A stretch of 64,000 bases of DNA from Saprospiraceae bacterium (lineage in GTDB: Bacteria > Bacteroidota > Bacteroidia > Chitinophagales > Saprospiraceae), in the NCBI GenBank assembly GCA_020627535.1, contig JAHDGU010000012.1, positions 1 to 64,000 on the forward strand. Reading direction: 5' to 3'. The notes beneath the pieces are model-generated. The model was not told the DNA's origin. It saw nothing but the letters and a program-made list of their open reading frames with translations, and searched no databases. Both the position numbers and the translations under genes were made by a program. This document shows positions 29,089 through 37,861 of this stretch, one piece after another; position 1 is the stretch's first letter; the number at the start of each line of letters is the position of its first letter.

Positions 29089-29586
29089 ATGAAAGCTCGT
29101 ATTACTCTCTTGATTTTCATCCTTTTTGGCGCAAGCCTAGCTCTCACAGCACAAAATGCAGTGCCAGATGTCAAGATCAAGACACTTGAAGGCAAAGCTG
29201 TGAATCTTAAAGACTATGTGCAAGAGGGAAAGAACTACGTCTTGAGTTTTTGGGCGACATGGTGCTCACCTTGTAAGAAAGAACTGGATAACATTTCTGA
29301 GTACTACGGTGACTGGCAAGAGGACTACAATGTAGAGATCATCGCTATCACGATAGACAATGCACGCGCGCTGGCCAAGGTCAAGCCAATGGTCGTAGAA
29401 AAAGGCTGGGAATACACGGTCTTCTCTGACGCCAATCAAGACCTCTACAATGCCATGAACATCAATAGTGTCCCTCAGACTTTCGTAGTCAATACCAAGG
29501 GCGAGATTGTCTACAGTCACACTGGATATGTACCCGGCGATGAGTACGAGCTAGAGGATAAGCTCGCTGCACTCGCAGAGAAGTAA
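29089..29586 (+). CDS. TlpA-family thiol:disulfide oxidoreductase
   Basis: 165 residues. A signal peptide ends GASLALTAQ near residue 22. The thioredoxin active site is WATWCSPCKKE with C59 and C62, and the cis-proline loop is NSVPQTFVV. TlpA-type proteins reduce disulfides of periplasmic proteins, for example in cytochrome c maturation or isomerase recycling. It is divergent from the DUF6029-Omp28 pair and may act on their cysteines, though this is only suggested by position. The DinB-like gene begins 5 bases after its stop. Confidence 0.92.
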   Translation: MKARITLLIFILFGASLALTAQNAVPDVKIKTLEGKAVNLKDYVQEGKNYVLSFWATWCSPCKKELDNISEYYGDWQEDYNVEIIAITIDNARALAKVKPMVVEKGWEYTVFSDANQDLYNAMNINSVPQTFVVNTKGEIVYSHTGYVPGDEYELEDKLAALAEK

Positions 29587-29591
29587 TCAAT

Positions 29592-30074
29592 TTGTCAGCA
29601 AATCTCAAAGCTGCCAAGGCTGCTCTCGTTGACGAGTACCAGAGAGCCATCCTAGAACTCATACAGTCCATCAAGGATCTGTCCAAGGAAGATCTAGTCA
29701 CGATTGTGGATCAGCACACCACAGATCCAGACTGTCGCTCCATCCAGTCTATACTGTCGCACGTAGTAGAGAGTGGTTATGCTTATATCGTAGAGATACG
29801 AAAGTGGCTTGGCGAGGATGTCGACTACTTTCCAAAAGAGTACCATGACGAGGTGCAAGCTTACATTGCCGATCTACATAAAATGCTGGACTACAGTCGT
29901 CAACTCTTCGTAGATAAGCCCGACCTGAAGATAGAGGATCATCTCTACACCAATAAAATCACAGTCCGCTGGGGCCAACTGTATGATCCAGAGCAGCTAT
30001 GGGAGCATGCCATTGTGCACATACTGCGACATCGACGTCAAATCGGAAACTTCAAGGAGCAGTTGCGTATCTAA
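29592..30074 (+). CDS. DinB-like four-helix-bundle protein
   Basis: 160 residues from a TTG at 29592; there is no ATG near the N-terminus and the gap to the TlpA stop is 5 bases. The protein is all-helical, with SIQSILSHVVESGYAYI, ADLHKMLDYSRQLF and EQLWEHAIVHILRHRRQI. The His in ILSHVV and the H-x-x-H-like pair in EHAIVHILRH correspond to the metal-binding histidines of the DinB/YfiT superfamily. Some relatives are thiol transferases or metal-dependent hydrolases. The substrate is unknown. Confidence 0.82.
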   Translation: MSANLKAAKAALVDEYQRAILELIQSIKDLSKEDLVTIVDQHTTDPDCRSIQSILSHVVESGYAYIVEIRKWLGEDVDYFPKEYHDEVQAYIADLHKMLDYSRQLFVDKPDLKIEDHLYTNKITVRWGQLYDPEQLWEHAIVHILRHRRQIGNFKEQLRI

Positions 30075-30113
30075 GACTTTCTACGCTGTGCCAAGGAATA
30101 CCATCTTTGTGCT

Positions 30114-30812
30114 GTGAAAATCTATCTCATGCCCATGCCGATTGGAGAGATGAGCACTGCCCATCTCGATACTCAGGCCATAGAGCTCTATAAAAACCTG
30201 CGCTACTTCGTCGCAGAAAATCCCAAGACACTCCGATCCTTTTTGGCGAAAGCCATAGACAGAGCAAGACTCCAAGAGACAGAGATCTGGCAACTACCAG
30301 AGCCAGAAGCGCATATGGAGTGGCATGATCTCTGGGAGGACCTTGGTGAGGTCAAGGCAGTCGGTGTAGTATCTGATGCTGGCAATCCTTGTATCGCCGA
30401 CCCAGGACATCTATTTGTACGCCAAGCGATAGACCGCAGTGCAGAGATCATACCGCTGGCTGGTCCGAGTAGTATCTTGCTTGCTTTGATGGCATCGGGT
30501 TTTTCTGGGCAGGACTTTCACTTTTGGGGATATCTTCCTCGAGACAATCATGGACTGCGAGGAGCTCTGAGACGCATGGAGCAAGAGCTACAGCGACATG
30601 GTACGACACAGGTTTTCATGGAGACGCCCTACCGCAATCAAAAACTGCTGGAGAGTCTCTGTCAGATCCTGAGTGGATCGACGATGCTATCCGTCGCTAG
30701 TGCTCTACAGACCAGTGAGCAACAAATCAGAACCATGAAGATTGTGTCATGGAAGAAACTACCAAGCGATATATTGGCCAAACATCCAAGTATTTACTGC
30801 CTAGGGAAATAG
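30114..30812 (+). CDS. RsmI-like SAM-dependent methyltransferase, short form
   Basis: 232 residues from a GTG at 30114; an internal ATG at 30129 is the alternative. The tetrapyrrole-methylase fold is shown by YLMPMPIGE at the N-terminus, GVVSDAGNPCIADPG (the RsmI-type SAM loop, canonical VSDAGTPxISDPG) and IPLAGPSSILLALMASGF. RsmI 2'-O-methylates a cytidine of 16S rRNA, but this protein is shorter than the ~270-residue RsmI and has a distinct N-terminal stretch (EPEAHMEWHDLWEDL). It is better called an RsmI-like paralogue found in Bacteroidota; its target is unknown. Confidence 0.85.
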   Translation: MKIYLMPMPIGEMSTAHLDTQAIELYKNLRYFVAENPKTLRSFLAKAIDRARLQETEIWQLPEPEAHMEWHDLWEDLGEVKAVGVVSDAGNPCIADPGHLFVRQAIDRSAEIIPLAGPSSILLALMASGFSGQDFHFWGYLPRDNHGLRGALRRMEQELQRHGTTQVFMETPYRNQKLLESLCQILSGSTMLSVASALQTSEQQIRTMKIVSWKKLPSDILAKHPSIYCLGK

Positions 30813-30843
30813 AGGAGACCAATAAGTTTGGCCATACTGACGT

Positions 30844-30851
30844 TACATTTG
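30844..30851 (+). promoter_or_regulatory. putative -7 box (TACATTTG) of the DUF6089 gene
   Basis: An exact TAnnTTTG match ending 15 bases before the ATG at 30867, which argues against the upstream ATG at 30828. Confidence 0.5.
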
Positions 30852-30866
30852 CCGACGATTTACGGG

Positions 30867-31694
30867 ATGAAGCAAGCTATCACACTCACGATCCTGGTAC
30901 TTTTTTGCGGCCTTTCGGCCAAATGCCAATCATCTGCTGGCTGGGAAGCGGGCGTGTGGCTAGGTAGTGCGCACTACTTCGGTGATCTTAAGACCTCGAC
31001 AGACCTGAAGGATGCTGGGATCGCTGGCGGAATCAAGGCTCGATATCTCTTCAATAATCGTGTGGGATTCAGTACCTCTCTCAACTATGGCCGCGTATCG
31101 GCCTTTGACGAAAATTCCGAAAATGCTTGGGAGCGCACTCGCAACTTGCATTTTCGCTCAGGGATATTGGATGCGACCGGCATGCTTGAGTTCAACTTTC
31201 TGCCCTTTGAGCACGGCAGCTACAACAACTACTTTACGCCTTATCTAGGCGTGGGGGCATCGATCTTTCACTTCAATCCCAAAGCAGAGCTTGGCGGTGA
31301 GTGGTTTGCCCTCCAAGAGCTAGGTACAGAAGGTCAAGTCGGTGGCGAGCAATATGCTAAGGTCTCTGGAGCACTGGCGATCGCATTTGGTCTTAAGTAC
31401 AATATCAACTACTACTGGAGCCTCAACTTTGAGGTATCTACGAGACGAGCTTTCACAGACTACATCGATGACGTGAGCACTGTCTATCCCACACAGAGTA
31501 CTCTCAGTCCCCAGTCACAAGTCTTCTCAGATCGGTCGTTGCCTGATGCTGATGGTACTCGTCTTGTCCGAGATGGACGCCAACGCGGTGATAGCAATAC
31601 ACGAGACAATTACAACTTCATCGGCGTGAGTCTCATCTACTGGTTTGGTACGGTGAAGTGTCCGGCGATCAATCGTGATCTCATTCCAGACTAG
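30867..31694 (+). CDS. DUF6089/PorG-like outer-membrane barrel protein
   Basis: 275 residues from the ATG at 30867 (MKQAITLTILVLFCGLSAKCQ, signal peptide). The mature part begins WEAGVWLGSAHYFGDL, continues with FTPYLGVGASIFHFNP and ends FIGVSLIYWFGTVKCP, the pattern of the DUF6089 family, to which the T9SS component PorG belongs. Known PorG is an outer-membrane protein needed for T9SS function; whether this copy is the functional PorG is inference because no other core T9SS gene is adjacent. Neighbours are the RsmI-like gene and lpxH, so the context is envelope biogenesis. Confidence 0.82.
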   Translation: MKQAITLTILVLFCGLSAKCQSSAGWEAGVWLGSAHYFGDLKTSTDLKDAGIAGGIKARYLFNNRVGFSTSLNYGRVSAFDENSENAWERTRNLHFRSGILDATGMLEFNFLPFEHGSYNNYFTPYLGVGASIFHFNPKAELGGEWFALQELGTEGQVGGEQYAKVSGALAIAFGLKYNINYYWSLNFEVSTRRAFTDYIDDVSTVYPTQSTLSPQSQVFSDRSLPDADGTRLVRDGRQRGDSNTRDNYNFIGVSLIYWFGTVKCPAINRDLIPD

Positions 31695-31697
31695 AGC

Positions 31698-31705
31698 TAT
31701 CTTTG
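31698..31705 (+). promoter_or_regulatory. putative -7 box (TATCTTTG) of lpxH
   Basis: An exact TAnnTTTG match just after the DUF6089 stop, 24 bases before the lpxH ATG at 31730. Confidence 0.5.
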
Positions 31706-31729
31706 GTCCATAGCCATCACGGCTGAGCC

Positions 31730-32503
31730 ATGAGCAAAAAGATCTACTTCCTTTCCGATTTTCATCTGGGTATTGACACCGGAGCCAGCTCTCAAGAGAG
31801 AGAACTCAAGGTGGTACGATTTCTAGAGAGTATCAGACATGAGGCTTCAGATATCTATCTCATGGGTGATGTCTTTGACTTTTGGTATGAGTACCGAGAG
31901 GTCGTACCCAAGGGCTATATCAGACTCCTGGGGAAGTTAGCAGAGCTGGCTGATAGCGGCATTCAATTGCACTATTTCATCGGCAATCATGACATGTGGA
32001 TGTTTGACTATCTAGCAGATGAGCTCGATGTGCAGATGTATCATCAGGAGACAGTTGTCCAGCTCCATGGTCGCAAGCTGCTCATCGGACATGGCGATGG
32101 ACTAGGCCCAGGAGATCACGGCTACAAATTCATTAAGAAGGTCTTTCGCAATCGGATCTGTCAGTGGTTCTTCGCGCGCATCCATCCCAATCTTGGTATC
32201 GCCATCGCGAAGTTTTGGAGTGGGACAAGCCGCAAGCAAGAGAAGATGCCCCGGCCATGGGATCGAGGGTCAGAGTGGCTGGTGAGCTACTGTGAAGAGC
32301 AGCTTGGTCTTGATGCTGATATTGACTACTTCATCTTTGGGCACAGGCACCTTCCGATCGATCATCTGCTTAGCAATGGTAGCTCGCGCTACGTAAATCT
32401 TGGGGATTGGATGCAGAGCTATTCTTACGCTGTACTAGAAGAAGGAGAACTTTCCTTGCGATTCTATGACAATGTGGATGGCGTCATACACGGTCAAGAC
32501 TGA
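31730..32503 (+). CDS. lpxH: UDP-2,3-diacylglucosamine diphosphatase
   Basis: 257 residues. A calcineurin-like phosphoesterase with all blocks present: FLSDFHLG (residues ~8-15), GDVFDFWYE, FIGNHDMW, IGHGDG and FGHRH. LpxH hydrolyses UDP-2,3-diacylglucosamine to lipid X at the inner-membrane surface in lipid A synthesis. A long insertion of basic and aromatic residues (KFIKKVFRNRICQWFFARIHP) after the GHGDG block fits the LpxH lid that binds acyl chains. The stop abuts the convergent stop of the next gene with no spacer. Confidence 0.9.
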   Translation: MSKKIYFLSDFHLGIDTGASSQERELKVVRFLESIRHEASDIYLMGDVFDFWYEYREVVPKGYIRLLGKLAELADSGIQLHYFIGNHDMWMFDYLADELDVQMYHQETVVQLHGRKLLIGHGDGLGPGDHGYKFIKKVFRNRICQWFFARIHPNLGIAIAKFWSGTSRKQEKMPRPWDRGSEWLVSYCEEQLGLDADIDYFIFGHRHLPIDHLLSNGSSRYVNLGDWMQSYSYAVLEEGELSLRFYDNVDGVIHGQD

Positions 32504-33682
32504 TCAGGCTAGGTCTAGGGGCTTGTCAGCCAAAAGCTGCGGCAGCTCCAACAATGCAGGTATGATCAGCAAAAAGTGCTTATCCCACACATAGGAGTAG
32601 ACTGACTCCAAGAGTACGAAAAGTACGATTAAGATGGCATAGAATATCACGATATAGTCGCTTGATCGAGTGATCGCTGCGCACAATCTATCCAAGGTGA
32701 AGGCCATCAAAACTGCAGCGACCGGATAGGCTGCATAAGATAAGTTGGAGAAGACGATATCAAGGAGACCTGCAGTGTCTGGCAGGTTTCCGTAGGCCAT
32801 ATTTGCATTGATCAGTGTGGGCTCGGCAAGGATGCACATCAGCAGTGTGATGACTGACAAAACTGACAGCCTCAGACCCCATCTGAGACGTCCTGATACC
32901 AGTCTAGCTACTAAGAGCCAGAGCCCGCAGACTGCGAGGCTATAGTTGAGTGCCTTCCAAGACCAGCTAAAGGCACGCAGTGTATTTTCTTGAAACTGTC
33001 CCATCCCAAAGGCTCCACTATTCACATCGCCCCACAGCAGATAGAGTGGTAAAAAGCAGAGTGCTGATAGTATCGGCGAGGCTATACGCTTCCATTGAAA
33101 CTCTCTTGTCCTTACTAGTCGATAAACCTCCATGAGCCCGATCGCTAGCGGGTAGACGATGAGCAGCTGTCGCGTACAGATCGCTAAGCCCCAAAGCAAT
33201 CCTGCCAGCAAAAAATCCTTCTTCTTGAAGTAGAGTCTATGCCCCAAGAAAATGAAGATCAGACCTAGCACATCAGTGTAAAGCAGTGGTCCTGTCATGA
33301 CCAGGAAGTATGGATTGAGCAGAAAGGCCAGCCAGAGCCATGGAGCTTTAGGAAACTTCTTTAATCTGAGTGCCAGGATATAAAGCAGTCCCGTCGAAAG
33401 CACAAGATGTACCCATCGCATGAGCAAGAGCTTGCCCATGCAGAGCTTCCAGATCCCTGCGTACAGCAAGAAGTAGAGTGGTCCCATTGGTGACTGTAGA
33501 CCTCGAAGCTTGTCGATGAGCGAACCTGGCTCTATAGCCAGACGCTCTACTTCAGGGAGAAAAAGCCTTTCGTCCCAGATGTATTCTGTTGGAAGGAAAA
33601 TGCAAATGACCGCAGAGATTAAAAAGTAGACGAGACAGGCTAAACCGGCCCTTAGTGTGACATCTGTGGATCTAAGCTTCAT
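32504..33682 (-). CDS. polytopic membrane protein, GT-C-like glycosyltransferase
   Basis: 392 residues from the ATG at 33682; the frame is open to an ATG at 33736, but the longer form adds a polar tail and a TACATTTA box at 33692-33699 fits the shorter start. About 10 to 11 hydrophobic segments are visible. The first periplasmic loop carries YIWDERLFLPEVERL, an Asp-Glu pair as in GT-C enzymes that use lipid-linked sugars, followed by QSPMGPLYFLLYAGIWKL. The overall look recalls ALG10/DPM-dependent or ArnT-type transferases, but I cannot name a family. The substrate is unknown. It is convergent with lpxH with zero spacer. Confidence 0.6.
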   Translation of the reverse strand: MKLRSTDVTLRAGLACLVYFLISAVICIFLPTEYIWDERLFLPEVERLAIEPGSLIDKLRGLQSPMGPLYFLLYAGIWKLCMGKLLLMRWVHLVLSTGLLYILALRLKKFPKAPWLWLAFLLNPYFLVMTGPLLYTDVLGLIFIFLGHRLYFKKKDFLLAGLLWGLAICTRQLLIVYPLAIGLMEVYRLVRTREFQWKRIASPILSALCFLPLYLLWGDVNSGAFGMGQFQENTLRAFSWSWKALNYSLAVCGLWLLVARLVSGRLRWGLRLSVLSVITLLMCILAEPTLINANMAYGNLPDTAGLLDIVFSNLSYAAYPVAAVLMAFTLDRLCAAITRSSDYIVIFYAILIVLFVLLESVYSYVWDKHFLLIIPALLELPQLLADKPLDLA

Positions 33683-33691
33683 ATGATTTCG

Positions 33692-33699
33692 TAAATGTA
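33692..33699 (-). promoter_or_regulatory. possible -7 box (TACATTTA) of the GT-C-like gene
   Basis: A near match to TAnnTTTG on the minus strand, 9 bases before the ATG at 33682. Confidence 0.3.
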
Positions 33700-33742
33700 G
33701 CTCATCGGAGATCCTGATTGGATCAGTATGGGTCACGATGCG

Positions 33743-33750
33743 TACCTTGC
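33743..33750 (+). promoter_or_regulatory. possible -7 box (TACCTTGC) of the acyl-CoA dehydrogenase gene
   Basis: A weak TAnnTTTG variant 18 bases before the ATG at 33769. Confidence 0.35.
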
Positions 33751-33768
33751 AAGTTCAATTAAGCAGAG

Positions 33769-35580
33769 ATGAGCAAATTCGTTGATACTAAGTTTCTAGA
33801 CTTCGTCTTGTATGAGGTCCTCGATCTCAAAAGTCTATTTGCGCGAAAGCGCTATGAGGATCATGATGAGGAGAGCACAAGGATGTTCCTTCAATCTGTG
33901 AAGCAATTGGCGGACAAGTCCATGTATCCCTATTTCCGAGACATGGATCGCCAGCCAGCCATATTTGATCATGGTCAGATCAAGACACACGAGTGCCTCG
34001 GGGATTACATCAAGCAATCTGGAGAGCTCGGACTCATCTCCGCCATCTTTGACTACGACCATGGTGGCATGCAAGCACCGCTCATGGTGCACACTGCGGC
34101 TACATACATCCAAGAGACAGCCAATAATCATATGCCTGGCTACCTAGGCTTGACTCTCGGTGCAGCGGAGCTGATCATACATTTTGCGGAAGCGAAGTAT
34201 AAGGAGCTCTATGTCCCCAAGATGCTCACCGGAGAGTGGATGGGGACCATGTGCCTTACAGAGCCAGAAGCAGGAAGCTCGCTCTCAGATCTCACCACCG
34301 AGGCAGTGCCTCAAGATGACGGTACATACAAGATCTCTGGGCAAAAGATCTTTATCAGTGGAGGTGATCATGAGCATAGCTCCAATTTTGTACACCTACT
34401 GCTCGCTCGGATTCCAGGTGGTCCGGCCGGCACCAAAGGGATATCTCTATTCATAGTGCCCAAGATGCGTATCAAGGAAGATGGAAGCCTAGAGCCCAAT
34501 GATGTGACTACAGTCGGTGACTTCCAGAAGATGGGACAGAAAGGATATTGTACCACCCACTTGATGTTTGGAGAAAAAGATGACTGCCGGGGCTACCTCG
34601 TCGGCCAAGAGCACAAGGGTCTCAAGTATATGTTTCTCATGATGAATGGCGCACGGATCGCTGTGGGACGAGGAGCAGCCGCCATCACAGAAGCAGCCTA
34701 TCATGCAGCACATCGGTATTCTAATGAGCGTGTGCAAGGGCGCAAAATCAGCTCGACAGGTAAGAAAGATGTCAATCAGCAGCCGTGTCTCATCGTAGAG
34801 CATGCTGATGTCAAGCGCATGCTGCTCCTCCAGAAATCTATCAGCGAGGCATCTCACCTGTTGGTCCAGCTCACGGCAAAGTATGCGGACCTTCACTACA
34901 CGAGCACCGATAATGATGAAAAAATGCGAGCTCACCAGATGCTAGAGCTGCTCACACCACTCTGCAAGACCTATCCATCTGAGATGGGTCAATATGCCGT
35001 CAACAATGGTCTGCAGATCCTTGGCGGCTACGGATTTTGTGAAGAGTATGTGCTCCAGCAGTACCTGAGAGACATACGGATCAGTGCCATCTATGAAGGC
35101 ACTACGGGAATTCAATCACTGGATCTCCTCGTCCGCAAGGTGCCGATGAATGGAGGTGAAGCGCTCAAGACTCTTGGTGGGCAGATCATGGAGAGCATTA
35201 CATCAGCTATGGCGCATGAGGATCTGCAGGCTTCCGCCAAAAAGCTCGGTAGCAAACTGGTCAAAATCCAAGAAGTACTGGCTCATTTAGGCCAATATGC
35301 GGCTATGGGCAACTATGAGCGATATGCTGCAGATGCCAATCTCTTTATGGAGATGACAGGACACATCGTGGCGGCTTGGTGCTTGCTTGGATCTGCCCTC
35401 AAAGCCAAGGAGCTTGCGGTTGCGGGATCTGGAAGCTATGATGACGCATTCTACAAGGACAGACTTGCGGTACTTAGATATTACTGTAAGTACGAACTGA
35501 GCAAAGTAGACTATCTAGCAAGCAGTCTCCAAGATGAAGACGATATCACGATCACAAGTAACATGACCATGGCTCTCTAG
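33769..35580 (+). CDS. acyl-CoA dehydrogenase, long form (~600 residues)
   Basis: 603 residues. An FAD flavoprotein that introduces the alpha-beta double bond in acyl-CoA. MCLTEPEAGSSLSDL is the FAD/substrate signature, and ISAIYEGTTGIQSLDLL near residue 445 contains the catalytic Glu (YEG). The length and the extra C-terminal helical domain match the long-chain or DmdC-type acyl-CoA dehydrogenases common in Bacteroidota. It lies 53 bases before the acyl-CoA ligase gene, so the pair probably activates and begins beta-oxidation of fatty acids. Confidence 0.93.
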   Translation: MSKFVDTKFLDFVLYEVLDLKSLFARKRYEDHDEESTRMFLQSVKQLADKSMYPYFRDMDRQPAIFDHGQIKTHECLGDYIKQSGELGLISAIFDYDHGGMQAPLMVHTAATYIQETANNHMPGYLGLTLGAAELIIHFAEAKYKELYVPKMLTGEWMGTMCLTEPEAGSSLSDLTTEAVPQDDGTYKISGQKIFISGGDHEHSSNFVHLLLARIPGGPAGTKGISLFIVPKMRIKEDGSLEPNDVTTVGDFQKMGQKGYCTTHLMFGEKDDCRGYLVGQEHKGLKYMFLMMNGARIAVGRGAAAITEAAYHAAHRYSNERVQGRKISSTGKKDVNQQPCLIVEHADVKRMLLLQKSISEASHLLVQLTAKYADLHYTSTDNDEKMRAHQMLELLTPLCKTYPSEMGQYAVNNGLQILGGYGFCEEYVLQQYLRDIRISAIYEGTTGIQSLDLLVRKVPMNGGEALKTLGGQIMESITSAMAHEDLQASAKKLGSKLVKIQEVLAHLGQYAAMGNYERYAADANLFMEMTGHIVAAWCLLGSALKAKELAVAGSGSYDDAFYKDRLAVLRYYCKYELSKVDYLASSLQDEDDITITSNMTMAL

Positions 35581-35605
35581 AGCAAGAAATTGCATCAAAA
35601 AGCCT

Positions 35606-35613
35606 TATCTTGC
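35606..35613 (+). promoter_or_regulatory. possible -7 box (TATCTTGC) of the acyl-CoA ligase gene
   Basis: A weak TAnnTTTG variant ending 20 bases before the ATG at 35634; it overlaps the alternative TTG start at 35610 and favours the ATG. Confidence 0.3.
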
Positions 35614-35633
35614 TCACTAGAAATCAGATCACT

Positions 35634-37439
35634 ATGAGCAGGCTATTTGACTACCTATATCACCAGAGAGACCACGGAGCGATTGACAAATCCCTCTGCG
35701 GCAAAAATGACCAAGGACAATGGTGGTCATACAGTACTTCTGAACTTGTAAGTCACGCGGAAAAAGCCTCACAAGGGCTCATCGCGATGGGCCTCAAGCC
35801 CGGTGATAAAGTAGCAATAGTCTCCTATGCCAATCGACCAGAGTGGACAGTGATGGACTTCGCCACACAGATGGCGGGTATTATCAGCATCCCGCTATAC
35901 CCGACCATCAGTCCGAGTGACTATGAGTACATTTTGAATCAAGCTGAAGTGCAGTATGCATTTTGTGGTGGTGGAGATCTATTTGATAAGTTGTCCGAAG
36001 CGCAGAAGAATACGCCATCCCTCAAGAAGATCTATTCCTTTGAGCCAGACAGTAAAGCTGATTTTTGGCTGGATACATTTAGCGATGAGCACAGTGATCG
36101 GCGCGAGGAGATCATGGCTGGCATCAAGCATGAAGATCTAGCGACGATCATCTATACCTCTGGTACTACGGGCAAGCCAAAAGGTGTCATGTTATCTCAT
36201 CGCAATATCATGCATGCGGTAGAGCAGACATTGCCTATACTGGATCAAGTGGCCAAGGGGCACAATGTCCTTAGTTTCTTGCCGCTCTGTCACATTTTTG
36301 AGCGTGCTGTATCAATGGCATATATCAAGAAGTCTGCCTCAGTACACTACTGTGCCGTCGACGATCTCGCAGGTCCAGACGGTGCGATCCGTACGGTGAA
36401 GCCGCATTTCTTCTCGACTGTGCCGCGTCTCCTAGAGAAGATCTATGAAGCCATTTATAACAAAGGGCTTGAGCTCACTGGCCTTAAAAAGAAACTATTC
36501 TTTTGGGCGCTCAGCCTTACAGACGACTACGAGATCGGCGATAAAGGCGGTCTCAAAAATGCCATTGCAGATAAGCTCATATTTTCCAAGTGGCGCGAGG
36601 CCCTTGGAGGGAATGTCAAGCTCATAGTCACTGGAGCAGCTCCATGCCCTGCCAAGATGATGCGCATCTTCAATGCTGCCGGTATCCCCATCCGCGAAGG
36701 ATACGGTCTCACAGAGACGTCTCCGACACTATCACTCAATATGATGGGTGAGGGCCAAGCCACTATAGGTACCGTCGGTCCTGTCATCGGTGGCGTGGAC
36801 ATCTATCTAGATACAGAGGGTGAGTATCGCGACGGCGAAGGAGAGATCCTCGCTCATGGTCCCAATGTGATGATCGGCTATTACAAGAGACCAGAAGAAA
36901 ATGAAAAGGTCTTCACTGAGATCAATGGCAAGCGGTACTTCCGCACAGGAGATGTTGGCACCTTTGTGACCAATAAGTACGGCGTAAAGTGTCTCAAAAT
37001 CACAGATCGCAAGAAAGAACTCCTCAAGACTTCCGGGGGCAAATACGTAGCCCCAGCACCGATAGAAAATCGACTCAAGGAAGACTTCCTCATCGAACAA
37101 GTGATGCTCATAGGGGACAAGCGCAAGTTTGTTTCTGCGCTCATCGTCCCTGCGGAAGCAGCGCTCATGAAATGGTGTGAAGAAAACAATGTGCCTTATA
37201 CCTCCATCGAAGAGGTCATCCAAAAACCTGAAGTGCAGAGTCTGTACAACAAATGCGTGGCTGACTGCAATCCAGAATTCAGCCATATTGAGCAAGTGAA
37301 GAAATTCAAGCTCGTAGGTCAACAATGGCTCCCGACTCGTGAAGATGGAACTGAAGCAGAGCTCACTCCGACTATGAAGCTCAAGCGACGTGTCATCGAA
37401 GCCAAGTTTGCCGCACAGATCGACGAGATGTACGACTAG
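35634..37439 (+). CDS. long-chain fatty-acid--CoA ligase (AMP-forming)
   Basis: 601 residues from the ATG at 35634 (MSRLFDYLYHQRDHG). Adenylate-forming enzyme that converts a fatty acid, ATP and CoA to acyl-CoA. The P-loop-like motif is YTSGTTGKPKGVMLSH near residues 173-188; REGYGLTETSP and YFRTGDVG are the A5 and A8 motifs, and KELLKTSGGKYV holds the C-terminal catalytic lysine region. It resembles eukaryotic-type FAA1/ACSL proteins (COG1022), frequent in Bacteroidota. It follows an acyl-CoA dehydrogenase and precedes a small conserved gene by 9 bases, giving a probable three-gene unit. Confidence 0.94.
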   Translation: MSRLFDYLYHQRDHGAIDKSLCGKNDQGQWWSYSTSELVSHAEKASQGLIAMGLKPGDKVAIVSYANRPEWTVMDFATQMAGIISIPLYPTISPSDYEYILNQAEVQYAFCGGGDLFDKLSEAQKNTPSLKKIYSFEPDSKADFWLDTFSDEHSDRREEIMAGIKHEDLATIIYTSGTTGKPKGVMLSHRNIMHAVEQTLPILDQVAKGHNVLSFLPLCHIFERAVSMAYIKKSASVHYCAVDDLAGPDGAIRTVKPHFFSTVPRLLEKIYEAIYNKGLELTGLKKKLFFWALSLTDDYEIGDKGGLKNAIADKLIFSKWREALGGNVKLIVTGAAPCPAKMMRIFNAAGIPIREGYGLTETSPTLSLNMMGEGQATIGTVGPVIGGVDIYLDTEGEYRDGEGEILAHGPNVMIGYYKRPEENEKVFTEINGKRYFRTGDVGTFVTNKYGVKCLKITDRKKELLKTSGGKYVAPAPIENRLKEDFLIEQVMLIGDKRKFVSALIVPAEAALMKWCEENNVPYTSIEEVIQKPEVQSLYNKCVADCNPEFSHIEQVKKFKLVGQQWLPTREDGTEAELTPTMKLKRRVIEAKFAAQIDEMYD

Positions 37440-37448
37440 TTCCTCCGC

Positions 37449-37856
37449 ATGGATCCACTGCTCAAGAAACTCCAGTACAAGGAGGAATCCAGCATCTTAG
37501 TCTTGTCTCCGCCGGTGGAGTTTGGGCAGACTTTGAAGGTTTGGGAAGCGGAATACCCGATACTAGTGGATGCTACGGCTCTTGACGATGTCAGCTTCGT
37601 GCTGAGTTTTGTGAGATCAGCAGAGCAGGTCGGGCAGATCATGGATCAGATCTCTGACAAGCTGGTGCATGATGCCAAGCTGTGGTTCGCTTATCCCAAA
37701 GGCAGCTCTAAGAAATATAAGGTAGATATCAGTCGTGATCACGGTTGGGATGCTGTCAACAGACTTGGATATCGTGGCATACGAGCGGTGTCGATTGACA
37801 GTGACTGGAGTGCTACCCGCTTTCGCGAAAATGAGCTGGTGAAGTCTAGAAAATAA
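37449..37856 (+). CDS. small conserved cytoplasmic protein (possibly DUF3052-like)
   Basis: 135 residues. The pattern (LLKKLQYKEES at the start, LWFAYPKGSSKKYKVDISRD in the middle and ISRDHGWDAV later) is widespread in Bacteroidota and reminiscent of DUF3052, but I am not certain of the family number. There is no signal peptide and no membrane segment. Function is unknown. It starts 9 bases after the acyl-CoA ligase stop and is convergent with the SAP-domain gene 5 bases away. Confidence 0.75.
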   Translation: MDPLLKKLQYKEESSILVLSPPVEFGQTLKVWEAEYPILVDATALDDVSFVLSFVRSAEQVGQIMDQISDKLVHDAKLWFAYPKGSSKKYKVDISRDHGWDAVNRLGYRGIRAVSIDSDWSATRFRENELVKSRK

Positions 37857-37861
37857 TTGGT

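Noticed and set aside
36807-37325. 172-codon minus-strand frame opposite the acyl-CoA ligase
   Set aside because: It is antisense to a strongly conserved region of the ligase and shows no domain.
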